Source: Pogonophryne albipinna (Eukaryota > Chordata > Actinopteri > Perciformes > Artedidraconidae). Taken from it: a stretch of 64,000 bases of DNA. The notes under the pieces were generated by a model. That model made no database searches, had not been told where the DNA came from, and was given only the letters and a program-made list of their open reading frames with translations. This document shows, in pieces, positions 53,601-64,000 of the stretch. The stretch lies in the NCBI GenBank assembly GCA_028583405.1, contig CM053243.1:49177826-49241825 (forward strand), written 5' to 3'. The position numbers were made by a program, and so were the translations under genes. How positions within the stretch are numbered: the stretch's first letter is position 1; each line of letters opens with the position of its first letter.

Positions 53601-53802
53601 TAGTTTCATTCGAAATGCATACTGTTTTATTTCTGTTCCTGTCCATATGTCTATGCATCATGTCACTGTGTGCCTCTGTCCTGTACTAAGCACTGGGCCA
53701 GTGGTTATGGACCACCATCACACATCATCAGGTACTTACTCTTTTCAGGGGCACTGTGCTTCTGAACCAGTTATAGTCAGGGGACACTTTAATCTCCTCC
53801 AT
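47647..53802 (-). CDS. spg21: Maspardin (SPG21), alpha/beta-hydrolase-fold protein
   Basis: Eight coding exons, minus strand: 53740-53802, 51643-51804, 50871-50951, 50084-50229, 49898-50006, 48720-48827, 48489-48629, 47647-47766. They give 309 residues (human 308) with GT-AG junctions and matching phases. Family blocks: [48 protein letters not shown], the nucleophile-elbow motif GASLGG with Ser109, [17 protein letters not shown], and [18 protein letters not shown]. The C-terminus ends QHEDDDQ. Maspardin binds the CD4 tail and ALDH16A1, sits on late endosomes and the trans-Golgi, and is mutated in Mast syndrome (spastic paraplegia 21). Despite the fold, its catalysis is doubtful. Introns contain a hAT (49291-49871), a MITE (51047-51434) and a hairpin (52415-52451). 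It is divergent from pdcd7. Confidence 0.96.
49291..49871 (+). mobile_element. hAT element in a spg21 intron
   Basis: Near-perfect TIRs (CAGGGATGGGCAACT and complement of AGTTGCCCATCCCTG). Exact 8-bp duplication GTCTACAC (49283-49290 and 49872-49879). At 49340-49460 a frame reads [20 protein letters not shown] then [17 protein letters not shown], the C-terminal dimerisation region of a Charlie/Buster-like hAT transposase, so it is an internal-deletion derivative. It lies between exons 5 and 6. Confidence 0.93.
51047..51434. mobile_element. TTA-flanked MITE in a spg21 intron
   Basis: Ends TAGAGTGGTGCAG and its complement CTGCACCACTCTA. Flanked by TTA on both sides (51044-51046 and 51435-51437). 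A 3-bp TTA duplication suits PIF/Harbinger-type transposition. A related left-end motif (AAAGCGGTGCAGTGATG) occurs in shcbp1 intron 6 near 22233-22250. No coding content. Confidence 0.75.
52415..52451. repeat. Perfect 16-bp hairpin in spg21 intron 1
   Basis: AAAAGCAGGTATTTCA (52415-52430), a 5-nt loop, then the exact complement (52436-52451). Similarity continues imperfectly outward (CAAC / GTTTG). Too short for a typical pre-miRNA stem. Confidence 0.9.
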
Positions 53803-55305
53803 CTGAGGACACATTCAGAGACAAACAGTCAGGAATTATAAACAGCTAGCTTAAAACCTCAAGATCTATTCAACACCAACACCTGACTGTTATATTAGCT
53901 TAACAGCTAACTGTTAGTGTTAAGGATGAAGCACTCGTTACGGTGATAGTTCAATGACCGGATATAACGTTATTGCCTGTGTCTAAATAGGATTTTTGGA
54001 TTAGGTTACCGTTTTCGTTGTGGTTGTTAATCACCGTGTCCCAGGAATGTTATCCATATCTAGGTAGCATTTTTTTTTTCGGTGCTCGAGTCGCTAGTCA
54101 TATGACTCTGCTTTCATACACTTCCGCAAAGCCTCTGCCACCGCCTACCTACAACACAAGTCGGCCTGTCAGTCTGCCACTCTGCCTGGCTGCCTGCCTG
54201 GTCATATGACTCCGCTTTCCCAGGCTAACGTTATCCAGAGACGTTTTAGAACATTCAGAACACAGAGGCGTTAGCCCATCTGGCCACAGTGTTGACAGGA
54301 ACTAGCGTTTTGTAGCAGACCCCACTCCGCACGTCTTGTTCACGGTGTATGAAAGCTCATGTGAGGCTATAGGCGTACGTTGTTTGATTTAAAGGTATAC
54401 AATTTCCCTTTGCACCATACAGACACCCTAACAAACTATTCTACAAAGGAAAGCTGATTAAAGCAGTTTAAAATGTAATTATTTATAAAAGGTGCAACTC
54501 ATAACGTTTAGCCGCTAGGTGGCGCACTCCCCTTCCTCTTCCATTGCTTTTACGTCAAAACCGTCAAAACCCAGCTGTTGCCAGTATGCAGCTGTTATAG
54601 AATCTTAGCTTTACAGCACATCTATCCATAAACATTGTAAACATTTTGATGTCTTAGTTTTCTGCCTCCTTGCTTTGTATACAGCTGGTATAGAATCTAA
54701 GCTTTAGGTTACTGGGAAAGGAAAACAAGTGGCCACCTCAGGATTGATTCTCAGCCCCAAACTATTACAACTGATTCCAATGAGAATCACAAACCGTCAT
54801 AATAAGCACTTTTCGGAGAAAAAAAATCAACCGTTGTGTGATCAACGAATTAAACAGCAAGTACAAAGTTGGAGGGTCATGTTTAAGGTAGCAACGTAAA
54901 TAGGTTTGTGTCTATGTTGTCTATCTAGGTTTATGTGATTTAAATAGGCCCCACTGGACTTCTTGGAAAGCATGAATAATACTAAATTATCCTTTGGAAA
55001 TAAAGTCAATTGAATGTATTCAAGCAATGGTTAACTGTAATTATGTAGCCTACTGTAGTATGTTTTATATAGGCGTAGTAGTAGTAGAACATCAAAATTA
55101 CATTTATTCTTCAGTCATTGTGAGTCGTTGTTGGCACTTGGCAGTACTCACTTTAGCCAGAGTAGCGCTGTAACATAAACAAGATTTAAAGCTGCCGGAA
55201 ACAGGAATAATAACCGACGACGTCACCTAAACATGGCTCCTGTGAAGAGTTGAGATGAATGTGTAACTGTTTATAACATACATTTAATGTACTATTGTTC
55301 ACGGC
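53803..55305. promoter_or_regulatory. Divergent spg21-pdcd7 intergenic region
   Basis: 1.5 kb between the two start codons; it should contain both promoters and 5' UTRs. No TATA box. A CCGCTAGGTGGCGC motif (54512-54525) fits a CTCF site at 13 of 14 degenerate positions. A GACGTCAC element lies near 55219, just before the pdcd7 leader. At about 54585-54720 an internal duplication (CAGCTGTTATAGAATCTTAG / CAGCTGGTATAGAATCTAAG) and a dispersed repeat shared with 57239-57297 occur. Confidence 0.5.
55233..55266 (+). promoter_or_regulatory. pdcd7: Two short upstream ORFs of pdcd7
   Basis: ATG at 55233 opens a 6-codon frame (MAPVKS, stop 55251-55253) in a good Kozak context (AACATGG). ATG at 55255 opens a 3-codon frame (stop 55264-55266). 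Both end before the main start at 55306. They matter only if the mRNA begins upstream of 55233. Confidence 0.4.
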
Positions 55306-58300
55306 ATGGACAACATATATCACCACGCTTCATCAGAAACACCGCAGCCTCCTGCCTATAATGCCGGCTATCTGGAAGCACCGTACACCGCCAGCTTTAA
55401 CATACCTCCGCCGTGCAGCGCGACTCATCAACAGACACAGCCGGACCGCACTGCTCCACTGTGGCCACCGGGACCTGGGTATGACGGTAACCCGTACGGC
55501 TATAGGTGCGAATTTCCCCCGCCGTCTCCCGAAGGAGGAGTGGGTATCGGGGGGCCTCGCATGCCTCTTCCTTATGGGTTCAACCCCTCCATCCCCCCGC
55601 CTCCTTTCGGTTGTCCACCCCCCGTACACTACCCCAACGCCCCGGTGAACACATACAGCAGCAGGGAAGCCTCAAGCTTTCAACCATTCACCGGTACCCA
55701 GCAGTATGGAGCCTTTCCTCAGACTGCCCGGCACGACTCAGGTCAGAAACAGCAGCGGTTTGAGGGTTTCTCTGAGAGGGCAGCTCGGTTTCCTACGCAG
55801 GGTAAGGACCATGACAGGACTTCGGGAGAAACAACACAGCCTGAGGATGAAGCAGCCCTCCAGAGAAGGCAGGACCAGCAGTGGCTCGGACGGTTCTTAA
55901 AAGGAAAAGAGAGAACGTCCAGGACCCAGCGGCACCCTTCACAACGCAGCTGTGCCCCAGCTCCAGGGCTGAAGGAGGCTCTGTGTGCGGCCGCTCAGCT
56001 CGTCTCCCGGCTGGAACAGTCTTGCGAAACCCTGAGGAACCGTGTGGAGGAAGAGAGTGTTTGGACGGACTCGTATTTATTGGCTTTAAATGTGAAGAAA
56101 GAGCTACAGGACCGTCTCGAAGTCCTCAGTGACAGTGAGGGTTTAGCTAGCTGGAAATCTAAACTGTGCCGTGTTGCTAAGAGGAGGGCCCGGCGCCTGA
56201 GAGCCAGGAGCCGGCTCCAGGTGGAGGAGAGGGAGAGGGAGCAGCTCATCACTGAGAAGGAGGCGGCCATAGACAAATGGAGGATGCAGAAGATACACGA
56301 AGTGGAGGAGAAGAAGAAGGTACACATATTTGCCTGATGATTCAAAGCTGGATACAATTTTCTCCACTTTGGGGCAAAATAAGTTTAAAGAAAACATGAA
56401 AAAGAAAGAAAAACACCTTTTTAAAGGTGTTATAAGTAAGTTATAAACACAGAGCAACATTGGTATTCAGCAGAGTTTTACTTTTGTGAAAAATAGAAGT
56501 ACCAGAGAGGAGGAATACTCTGTTACAAGTAAAAGTCCTGCAAAGTGAAGTAAAAGTAGTCATTGTGCAGATTGGTCCATTTCAGAATAATATATATGAT
56601 ATGTTTTATAATGATTGATCATGAAAGTGTTCTCAAAGCTGGTGAAGGTGCAGCTAGTCTGAATGACTTTGTAGACTGCAGGGTAGCTGGTGGATTTACT
56701 CCAGGTGGAACTAAAGTCTGATTTAACACTTGATTAGATTTCACATCATTCATCCAGATCTGTGAAGTAACTAACGGTATTAAATACATGTAGTGGAGTC
56801 AAAGTACACCATGTACCTCTGAACTGTAGAGGAGTAGAAGAACAAAGTGGCAAAATAATCAAGTACATCTCAAAATGGTACTGAATTACAGTACTTGAGT
56901 AAATGTACTTAGTTACTTTACACCACTTATATGTCCTCCTGATTAATGTCTAAATAAAGTCAAATATGAACTAGCGCTGATGACATGTCATTTAGCTGAG
57001 GCTTTTACCCAAAGCCCTTTCACACACTTTTCAATACTGTAGACACGCCTACTATCTGGCCTGTGACAGCGGGGGCTGGAGATCTGCCGCTGACCCTCTG
57101 ACTGGTAGACACATTCATCCCCTGCACCAGGGTCTCCAATGATGGATGTTGACAGGGAGGTTTCTTTTCTGGCATGTTAACATTTTCAATTATTTTATTC
57201 ATTTCTTTTCATCTCAACAATATCCTTAAAAAAAACGCACATCTAGCCGTAAACATTGTAAACATTGTATTCTGTCTTAGTTTTCTGCCTCCTTTCAGGA
57301 CCGTGGAGGGAATGGAAGTAGATTTTCGATGTTCAATAAAGCATTAAATGTCCTTTATTATAAGGGGCAGTCTTAGGATTGAATGAAATAGATTACGGGC
57401 CCTAATTATACAAAACATAAGAAATGGCTGTGCACAGATCACCTCGTGCTGTGGCTGTTCGTTCATTCAGACACGATGAGCTGTTAACCACAGTGTTTGG
57501 TGGCCAGCAGATCACAGGTAGGAAGGAATGGTCTGAGTTGACATGTTTCTGTTGCAGGAGAGGGAGCTGAAGCTGGCTGCAGACTCTGTTCTCTGTGAGG
57601 TGAGGAAGAAGCAGGCAGACGTGAAGAGGATGCAGGACATTCTGAGATCTCTGGAGAAACTGCGCAAGCTAAGGAAAGAGGCCGCCTCGAGGAAAGGTGG
57701 GTTTCAGCCAAGCAGCTGGTTACCCAGTGGAAGATATGGGAGTGACCCCTGGCTTTGAAGTAGCACATCTGTAGCATAAAGGTCACCTTTAGAGTTGCTG
57801 TGTCAGTAAAATGCACTCGCCCACAATCGACTGGGATAAAGAATGACATGGACTGACTTCCTGTCATCAGACTGATCGCTATCGGTGCGTCTCTCATTTG
57901 TCGCTGTGTTCTTGGCAGGGGTCTCCACTGAGCGAGAATGCGACGAGGCGTTCAGCAGCAGGCTGGAGCAGCTGAGGTGTGTGATGAAGAGGAGGACGGG
58001 CATTTACTCCGCCGAGGAGAAAGCTCTGATGGTGATGCTGGAAGGAGAGCAGGAGGAGGAGAGGAGGAGGGAGCAGGAGAAGCAAGTGAAGAAGGAGAGG
58101 GAGAAGCAGCTGCAGAGGAAACGCAGAGTGGACGCCATGTTGTTCGGGGGTAACAGCTCGCTCCCTCCAGCTCAGCACTTTAGTCCATACTGTAACATAC
58201 ATGGCTGCTTTTATAATATTGTGACCCTTGTTTCCCCTGTGTGTCTCAGAGGAGCTTCCTGCTGGTTGTGTCCTGCAGCCCTTCAGAGATTACTACACCC

Positions 58301-59346
58301 AGGCGGAGCACTCCCTGCACGCTCTTCTGCAAATCAGGTATCTTCATCTGCCCTTCAGCCTGTCATAAACAAAATGGGGGTAGCCGAAATGGACACGTAA
58401 ATAAATGTTTATGATGAATTAGATATTCTACCTGTCTTTATGTCTGTGATGCTCTCCTTGTACTTACACAGTAATAGAGATGCTCAACAACAATAAACAT
58501 GAAGTGATGTGTACATACAAGTAGACTCGCGTTACTTCTCAAATCACTTTCTACCCAGAGTGAGATGTGGCTGATGGTAATGCCACTGCGGTTCCACAGC
58601 TTCTGTCACTGTCTTCAGTGCTCTGCTGCTCCAGAGTGGTTACGGCCTGAACTTGTTCATTTCCTTTGATATTTTGTTATCTTGCTAGTTTTGTTTGATA
58701 TTTGCTTCTATCAGTAATGAAGTAGCCCTTCAGATGAATGATAAGTGACTGTAGTGATGTGATATTTCTAACACAGCCAAACAGGGTGAAAGTGCAACAA
58801 AACAATCCATATCATCAGTGATGCCAACATCCTCCTAGCAGCAGCCCTAAGATCCTTTGCTAGCGGAGGAAACACGGAGTGTACGTGCTCAAGGCGCCCA
58901 GTCCTCAGCACTGTGCTAACAGCTAACTAACTGACGGCAGCTACCGTTAGTGGTTGTTACTCAAGCAACAAGTATCTCTCAGGAAACTGTCTATCCAACA
59001 GGCAGAGCATCAGAGGGGAAACATTTAAAAAATCCAGTTTCACCAAAATCATTGTAGTGCCTTCAAGTCCTTTGGCAACTCGTATCAAATGACATGTCAA
59101 GTGAATTGAGTGAAAAGGGATTGACAGACACTTTTTAGTCACGTGACAGTGAAGGCTCACATGCCCTGCTGTCATGTCATTGAAATGACATTGATTTGTG
59201 GGGCTGTGTTTTCTTTCAGGAGGGAGTGGGATGTTTTTGTGATTCCAGTGGATCATCCCGATGGTTCTGCGGTCCCTCCCAGCTGGATCCTGCCTGACGG
59301 CCCGTGTGACGCAGCCTGGGCCTCGGCCCTGCAGAGCGCTGAGTGA
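55306..59346 (+). CDS. pdcd7: PDCD7, U11/U12 snRNP 59K protein
   Basis: Five coding exons, 55306-56319, 57558-57696, 57919-58149, 58250-58337 and 59220-59346, give 532 residues (human 485) with GT-AG junctions and compatible phases. The N-terminal half is Pro/Gly/Tyr-rich (PPPPFGCPPP). From about 215 on it is Arg/Lys/Glu-rich with long coiled-coil stretches (LKEALCAAAQLVSRLEQSC; VEEREREQLITEKEAAIDKW; EEERRREQEKQVKKEREKQL). The C-terminus has FRDYYTQAEHSLHALLQIR then REWDVFVIPVDHP...WILP, matching the vertebrate PDCD7 C-terminal domain. The protein is a component of the U11/U12 di-snRNP of the minor spliceosome, contacting U11-35K and 65K. The ATG context (CGGCATGG) is good. Exon 1 encodes 338 residues and carries the fast-evolving Pro-rich part. 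Confidence 0.95.
56470..56935. repeat. Dispersed fish repeat with TACTTGAGTAAATG ends
   Basis: In pdcd7 intron 1. The left part has ACTCTGTTACAAGTAAAAGT and AAGTAAAAGTAGT; the right end has CAGTACTTGAGTAAATGTAC followed by TTAGTTACTTTACACCACT. This type of sequence is common in teleost genomes and appears related to the unit of the minisatellite at 35112-35526. No clean target duplication found. Confidence 0.55.
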
Positions 59347-59421
59347 ACCCTGCAGCTGCAGCACTGCCAGGATCAGCCCGGCAGAACACATGTAAATAAC
59401 ATGTAAATGAGTACAGGTGTT

Positions 59422-59427
59422 AATAAA
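59422..59427 (+). promoter_or_regulatory. pdcd7: pdcd7 polyadenylation signal
   Basis: AATAAA 76 bp downstream of the pdcd7 stop codon, followed by a GT/T-rich stretch (GTGGTTTGTCT) as expected downstream of a cleavage site. Confidence 0.75.
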
Positions 59428-59938
59428 GGATTTTGAAGTGGTTTGTCTAAATCCTTCTGTTTACTTAAATAACATAATGAGCTAAGGAACCAATTATATA
59501 TATTCCATGTGAAGTGCACACTGTATAACTGTTTGATTTCAGATCAAATTAAAGTTGACACTGATCATGTTTTAAATCGTTGAAGTTCCTCGAGCGTTAC
59601 CAGAATAAAAAATACTGTAAACATAATAAAATACAGATTTGAGCAATTTATTCAAAGTAATTTGAAAAACGTGTAGTCATAAACATAGTTATACATAATC
59701 TCTTTGATTTATATATTTTATGAAATCACACATGAACAGCAGAGCTTTAGTTTCTTTCTTTTTGGGGTTATTAAGGAGTGCACTAAGTGAAACTGACAAT
59801 GCTGCTTTTCATACCCACTGTTGTTCCTGGAAGTTATTTATTACGTTTATGTTCAGTGCAAGTTCCTTGGAAAGGAAGTCTGAAACTGTTGGGTTAACCC
59901 TTTCTGTCAGAGCAGTCTTTTTAAAAAAAATTAAGATT
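59428..59938. other. AT-rich sequence between pdcd7 and the L1
   Basis: Nothing recognised; several AT-rich runs and no gene-like frame. Confidence 0.4.
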
Positions 59939-62702
59939 TTTTTTATTGCAGAAATGTATTGTACCAACCGCATTGGTATAACAAAGCAATCATATTTTCC
60001 ATTTTCAGTAACAACAAAACAGCGGATTCAGAACATACTAGTAGACAGTTGGCGGTTTTAAAACACATCCATGGGCGAGATAACAAGAAATGCAATATTC
60101 ATGCTAGAAACAAGAGGGCAGTCCAGGACAAAGAAAAAATGTCCATAGCAAATTGAAGAAAAAAAACAAGATAAAAGTTACAGGATTAACATTATTGATC
60201 ATTCATCCCACACCTTCATCCTCACCCAGACCTCTTAAGTGTCTCATCACTGGAGCCCAGGCCTTATCAAACACTCTTCCCCCTTCCTGCATTCTTGAAT
60301 CTAAGTTTCTCCAGGTAGAGGATCTCACCCAACTCTCAGCCACATCTCGAACGAAGGCACAGCATCAGACTTCCATAACCTCAAAATAAGTTTTTTAGCC
60401 AAAACAGTACCCAAAAGCACCGGCCATTTGTCACTGCCATAGTTCAGATCAGTGTCACTCGCGGACCCCAGAATGGCCACAAGGGGATCAGGCTTCAATT
60501 GCTTGTCAAATGCTTTTGAATAAAAATCAAATACAGAAGTCCAGAATGAGTGGAGGTTGGGGCAGGTCCAGAATTGGTGTGTAAGGGTGCCAGGTTGATT
60601 TTTACATTTGTTACATAATGCTGATACGCTGGAATACATCTTTGTTTACTTTAACCTTTGAGTAGTGCAACCTATGTACAACTTTAAATTGTATCAGATT
60701 TAATCTAACATTTACTGAGCACCGGTGAATATTCCTAAGACATGTTTCCCAACATTCCTCAGTGATCGGCATAGCCAATTCTGTCTCCCACTCAGTTCTA
60801 TACCTTTCTGTGCTGACTACTTCCTGACTAAGAAGTGTCTGGTATAGGGTTGACACTGCTCCTCTACATCCTGGTCTAACATTAATATTCTCTTCAAGTG
60901 CCCGATGCTGTGGTATATCTGCAAATGTAGCTATATGAGACCTCATGAAGCTCCGGATCTGTAGATATCGAAAAAATTGTGAGGCTGGGAGATCGTATTT
61001 GTTCCTCTATTGTTCGAAGGACATCAAGTGGCCCCCCTGGTACAAGTCCTTCAAGCACTCCACTCCCTTCTCCTTCCAGCGAGCAAACGCGGAATCCACG
61101 CTGGCCGGTTTAAAGGCGTGGTTGCCACAGATTGGGCTGCCTATGTACATAGTTGGGGCTTTCAAGTATGTTTTAATTTGTTTCCATATTTTAAGAGAAT
61201 TGTGGACCAGAAAGTTCCCTGCATATAGTCATTTATTAGTCTTAACTGGGCTATTCAGAAGGGCTGGGAGAGAAGTTCCGAGACAGGCCGCCCGCTCCAT
61301 AGAAAGCCAGGCTGGAGTGTCCTCCTCAGTGCCCTCAGTGAGGGTACCACTTCTCCAGAAAGCCAGAATGTTTAAATGTGCTGCCCAGTAATAACATCTA
61401 ACATTTGGTAGAGCAAACCCTCCCTCATATTTAGCTTTACAAAGGTGTTTCTTGCCGATACGCACCGCTTTATATTGCCAGATGAAGGCGGTTAGAATAG
61501 AGTCTAATTTCTTAAAATAGCTTTGCGGTATACATGATGGGATTGACTGGAAGAGATATGTAAAACGTGGGAGAACCACCATCTTAACTGCGTTTACTCT
61601 CCCATCCAGTGACAGAGGGAGAGTTTTCCAGAAGTCTATGTTCTGCTTAAGCTGGGTTATTCTCAGTTTCCAGTTCTCCTCAAGTAACCGTTCGGGTTTT
61701 CTGGTGACTGTCACCCCCAGGTAAGTGAACCTGTCCTCGGCTATCTCAAAGGGCACAGATTTCAGTGTGGAGCTGTTCTGGTTCAAGTACACTGGCATTA
61801 ATTCACTCTTATCCCAGTTTATTTGAAACCCCGAGAAGGAGCCAAAATGGTTAAACAGCTCCATAATTGAGGGCATAGATTCCTGTGGTTTTGAGACATA
61901 TAGCAAAATGTCATCCGCATATAATGACAGTTGATGATTCTGCTCTTTAATGGAGACAGGTGATATTCCGGGATGCCGCCGTATACTTGTGGCTAGTGGC
62001 TCTATGGCTAAAGCAAATAAAAAAGGTGAGAGGGGATCTCCCTGTCTAGTGCCACGGTATAGTGGGAACTGGGGGGAGATATTCTGGGTAGTGATCACAC
62101 TAGCTGTGGGATGAGCATACAAAATCTGTATCCAGTCAATGAACATCTTCCCAAAGCCAAATGTCTCTAGGGTCACTAGACCCTCGACCTGGTCAAAGGC
62201 CTTCTGAGCGTCCACTGAAATCACAACTGTCTCTGTATTGTGCTCAGCATATAGTATGTTAAATAGGCGTCGTAGGTTGAAATAAATATGCCTATTGGGA
62301 ATAAAGCCTGTTTGATCGGGGTGTACAATAGTCTGGATATAAAGCTTCAATCGGTTAGCTAGAATTTTGCTAATCAACTTTGTTTCATTAGGGATCAGTG
62401 ACACAGGTCTGTAAGATGAGGCTTCCAGCTCATTCCGGCCCTTTTTCAAGATCAATGAAATATTTGCATTATAGAGCGTTTGAGGCAGTTGGCCATTTGA
62501 CGCTGCATGTTTAAACATACGCAGCAGCAGTGGGGATAGTTCCTTAGAGAAGCACTTGTAAAATTCTATAGTGAATCCGTCAGGGCCAGGTGCCATATTA
62601 TTTGGAGATTCACTAATTGCTTTTATTATCTCTTCCATAGAGATGTCTTTGTCTAGATCCGCTATTGCTTCACCTTTGAGATGAGGCAAGTTCAGCTCAG
62701 AG

Positions 62703-63784
62703 CAGGCCCGGTTCTACGGGGGTGCATAAGGGTGCATTGCACCCTCAGTTGAGTTGTTATGCACCCTCATTTGAAAAATTAAAATTGAAAAAAAAAAATG
62801 AAAAATATTTCATATATAATAACTAATATTATTATACATTATTATAACTAACTATTATAATAATATTATTAGTAATTATTATAATAAGAAGAAGAAGAAT
62901 ATAGTTGAAATAAAATAAATTGTAATTGTGGTTAAATAACATTGTCTGCTGCATTTATTTGGTCAATTTAAATGGCAAGTAACGTTGTTATGTCAGGTGC
63001 GGGTGACCTGTGCCGCTACGCGTTCGTCATCTGCAAAGTGCTTACACAGCAGTCAATGATGGACATCAGAAAATGGTTAAATAACCAGCCCTTATCGCCA
63101 GCAGTAACACTGCATCTACTGCAGGTAATAACAGTTCAGATCAGGGACATTACGTTACCCGCGGCCACTGTCGTGGACACTAACGTCCTCCCGCCCGACT
63201 CGCCGGCTTTGCCCGCCTTGCCCACGGAGGCGGAGCAGCCGCAGCCGTCTTCGTTGCCCCAAACACCGCCACCCCTCAGCGGCCCGCAAGTGCCAGAGGA
63301 CCTCAGCAAAACAGAGCCTGCCCAGGTATATTTAAAAAAGTACCCAACTCGCCTGTACAGTGGGGTAAGGCGCTCATTTTGCAGCTCATGGTTTCAAAAC
63401 ACAGATTGGCTGGAATATTTATGTAAAAAAGATGCCATCTTCTGCTATGCATGTAGACATTTTGGTCATCTTAAAAGGGGAGTGATTTGTAAAATATCCA
63501 TAAAGAAAAAGTAAATCTGTTTACAGTTCTGTTTCATATGGTGTTGAGATGTATCCATAGATCTCTTCATTTTGCTCTCAAAGTGCACCAGATTGATGCT
63601 TTTAACTTCAATATTTAAAAAAAAATCTTCCCGGGGGAGCCTGCCCCCGGACCCCCCTAGAGGAGGTGAGGACCCCCCTACAGGGTGTTAGGTCCACTCC
63701 CCACTTATAAAAATAGCACTATACCACTGCACCCTCTCTAATCTCAGATGCACCCTGAGTTATTTTGTTCTGGAACCGGGCCTG
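62703..63784 (+). mobile_element. hAT element inserted in L1 ORF2
   Basis: TIRs CAGGCCCGGTTC(T) and complement of GGAACCGGGCCTG. Exact 8-bp duplication GCTCAGAG (62695-62702 and 63785-63792). It carries a transposase 5' fragment and ends with the GGGAGCCTGCCCCCGGACCC block shared with the 7415 hAT. The second half of the transposase is missing. Confidence 0.95.
62972..63514 (+). pseudogene. N-terminal fragment of a TTF-type zinc-finger hAT transposase
   Basis: A 180-codon frame with a Pro-rich spacer followed by YLKKYPTRLYSGVRRSFCSS...WFQNTDWLEYLCKKDAIFCYACRHFG, the TTF/ZMYM-like zinc finger that starts ZMYM1-type hAT transposases. The frame then stops and no catalytic or dimerisation region follows, so it is an internally deleted, non-autonomous copy. 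Confidence 0.8.
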
Positions 63785-64000
63785 GCTCAGAGAGAAATGA
63801 CTTAATTGCATCTGTATCCCGATTACCATTGGACTTATACAGATTTGAATAGAATTCCATGAAACGTGCATTTATTTCTTTAGGGTCAGTGAGGACAGTG
63901 CCCATGTCTGATTTTATTCTCAGAATTGCCCGGGAGGCTTGTGCCTGTCTCAACTGTCGTGCCAGCAATTTCTGAGGTTTGTCTCCTAATTCAAATTGCG

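Larger units (their letters stand above)
60325..63968 (-). pseudogene. L1 ORF2 (reverse transcriptase), broken
   Basis: Linker at 63968-63793 (LLARQLRQAQASRAI, EINARFMEFYSNLYK). RT domain at 62689-61229 with APGPDGFTIEFYK, YRPVSLIPNE, VISVDAQKAFDQVE, GTRQGDPLSPFLFALAIEPL and catalytic LYADDILLY. C-terminal domain at 60946-60325 with CNKCKNQPGTLTHQFWTC, a C-x2-C-x8-H-x4-C knuckle. Besides the hAT insertion, the frame is broken between 61229 (stop after PVKTNK) and 60946, and again around 60640-60611. This is a fish L1/Tx1-like element, no longer able to encode full ORF2. Confidence 0.9.
59939..64000 (-). mobile_element. L1-clade LINE, minus strand, split by a hAT
   Basis: Poly-T near 59939-59948 marks the 3' poly-A tail on the minus strand. 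The element runs off the right edge, so its 5' part (endonuclease) is outside the window. ORF2 parts are seen from the endonuclease-RT linker (63968) through RT to the C-terminal zinc knuckle (60600). It is interrupted at 62703-63784 by a hAT. Confidence 0.9.

Overview
The window looks like genomic DNA from a ray-finned fish, probably a percomorph teleost. It has intron-containing vertebrate genes with GT-AG junctions, long CA tracts, AT-rich introns, and a dense load of teleost-type transposons (many hAT elements, L2 and L1 LINEs, tRNA-derived SINEs, TIR MITEs). Nothing in it is bacterial or plasmid-like.

Five protein-coding genes can be supported. From left to right: (1) a delta-type connexin in one uninterrupted coding exon, minus strand, 2642-3844; (2) tssc4, minus strand, 5823-6782, a single coding exon for the U5 snRNP assembly factor; (3) shcbp1, plus strand, 18607-44617, 13 coding exons and 697 codons; its eleventh intron is 15.6 kb and full of nested transposons, including an L2 LINE with an intact 1117-residue ORF; (4) spg21 (maspardin), minus strand, 53802-47647, 8 coding exons and 309 codons; (5) pdcd7 (U11/U12-59K), plus strand, 55306-59346, 5 coding exons and 532 codons. 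spg21 and pdcd7 are divergent, with 1.5 kb between their start codons. I built the exon models by hand from splice sites, reading phase and remembered vertebrate protein families.

The rest is mostly mobile DNA. Nine hAT-type elements could be closed on both sides with matching terminal inverted repeats and 8-bp target duplications (eight exact, one with 7 of 8 bases matching). Several sit inside one another. At 6905-10360 the nesting is four deep: a BED-finger hAT, a second hAT, a third hAT, and then a SINE and a Harbinger-like MITE. A second copy of the same BED hAT lies at 25283-27882, and each copy preserves the empty target site of the insertion in the other. At the right edge a hAT has split an L1 ORF2; removing it and one target duplication restores the L1 frame.

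I did not find a new multi-gene system. The most interesting material is the internally dated nest of transposons, the intact L2 in the sense orientation inside shcbp1, the LINE/SINE shared tail, the cell-cycle-type promoter of shcbp1, and the spg21/pdcd7 divergent promoter region.
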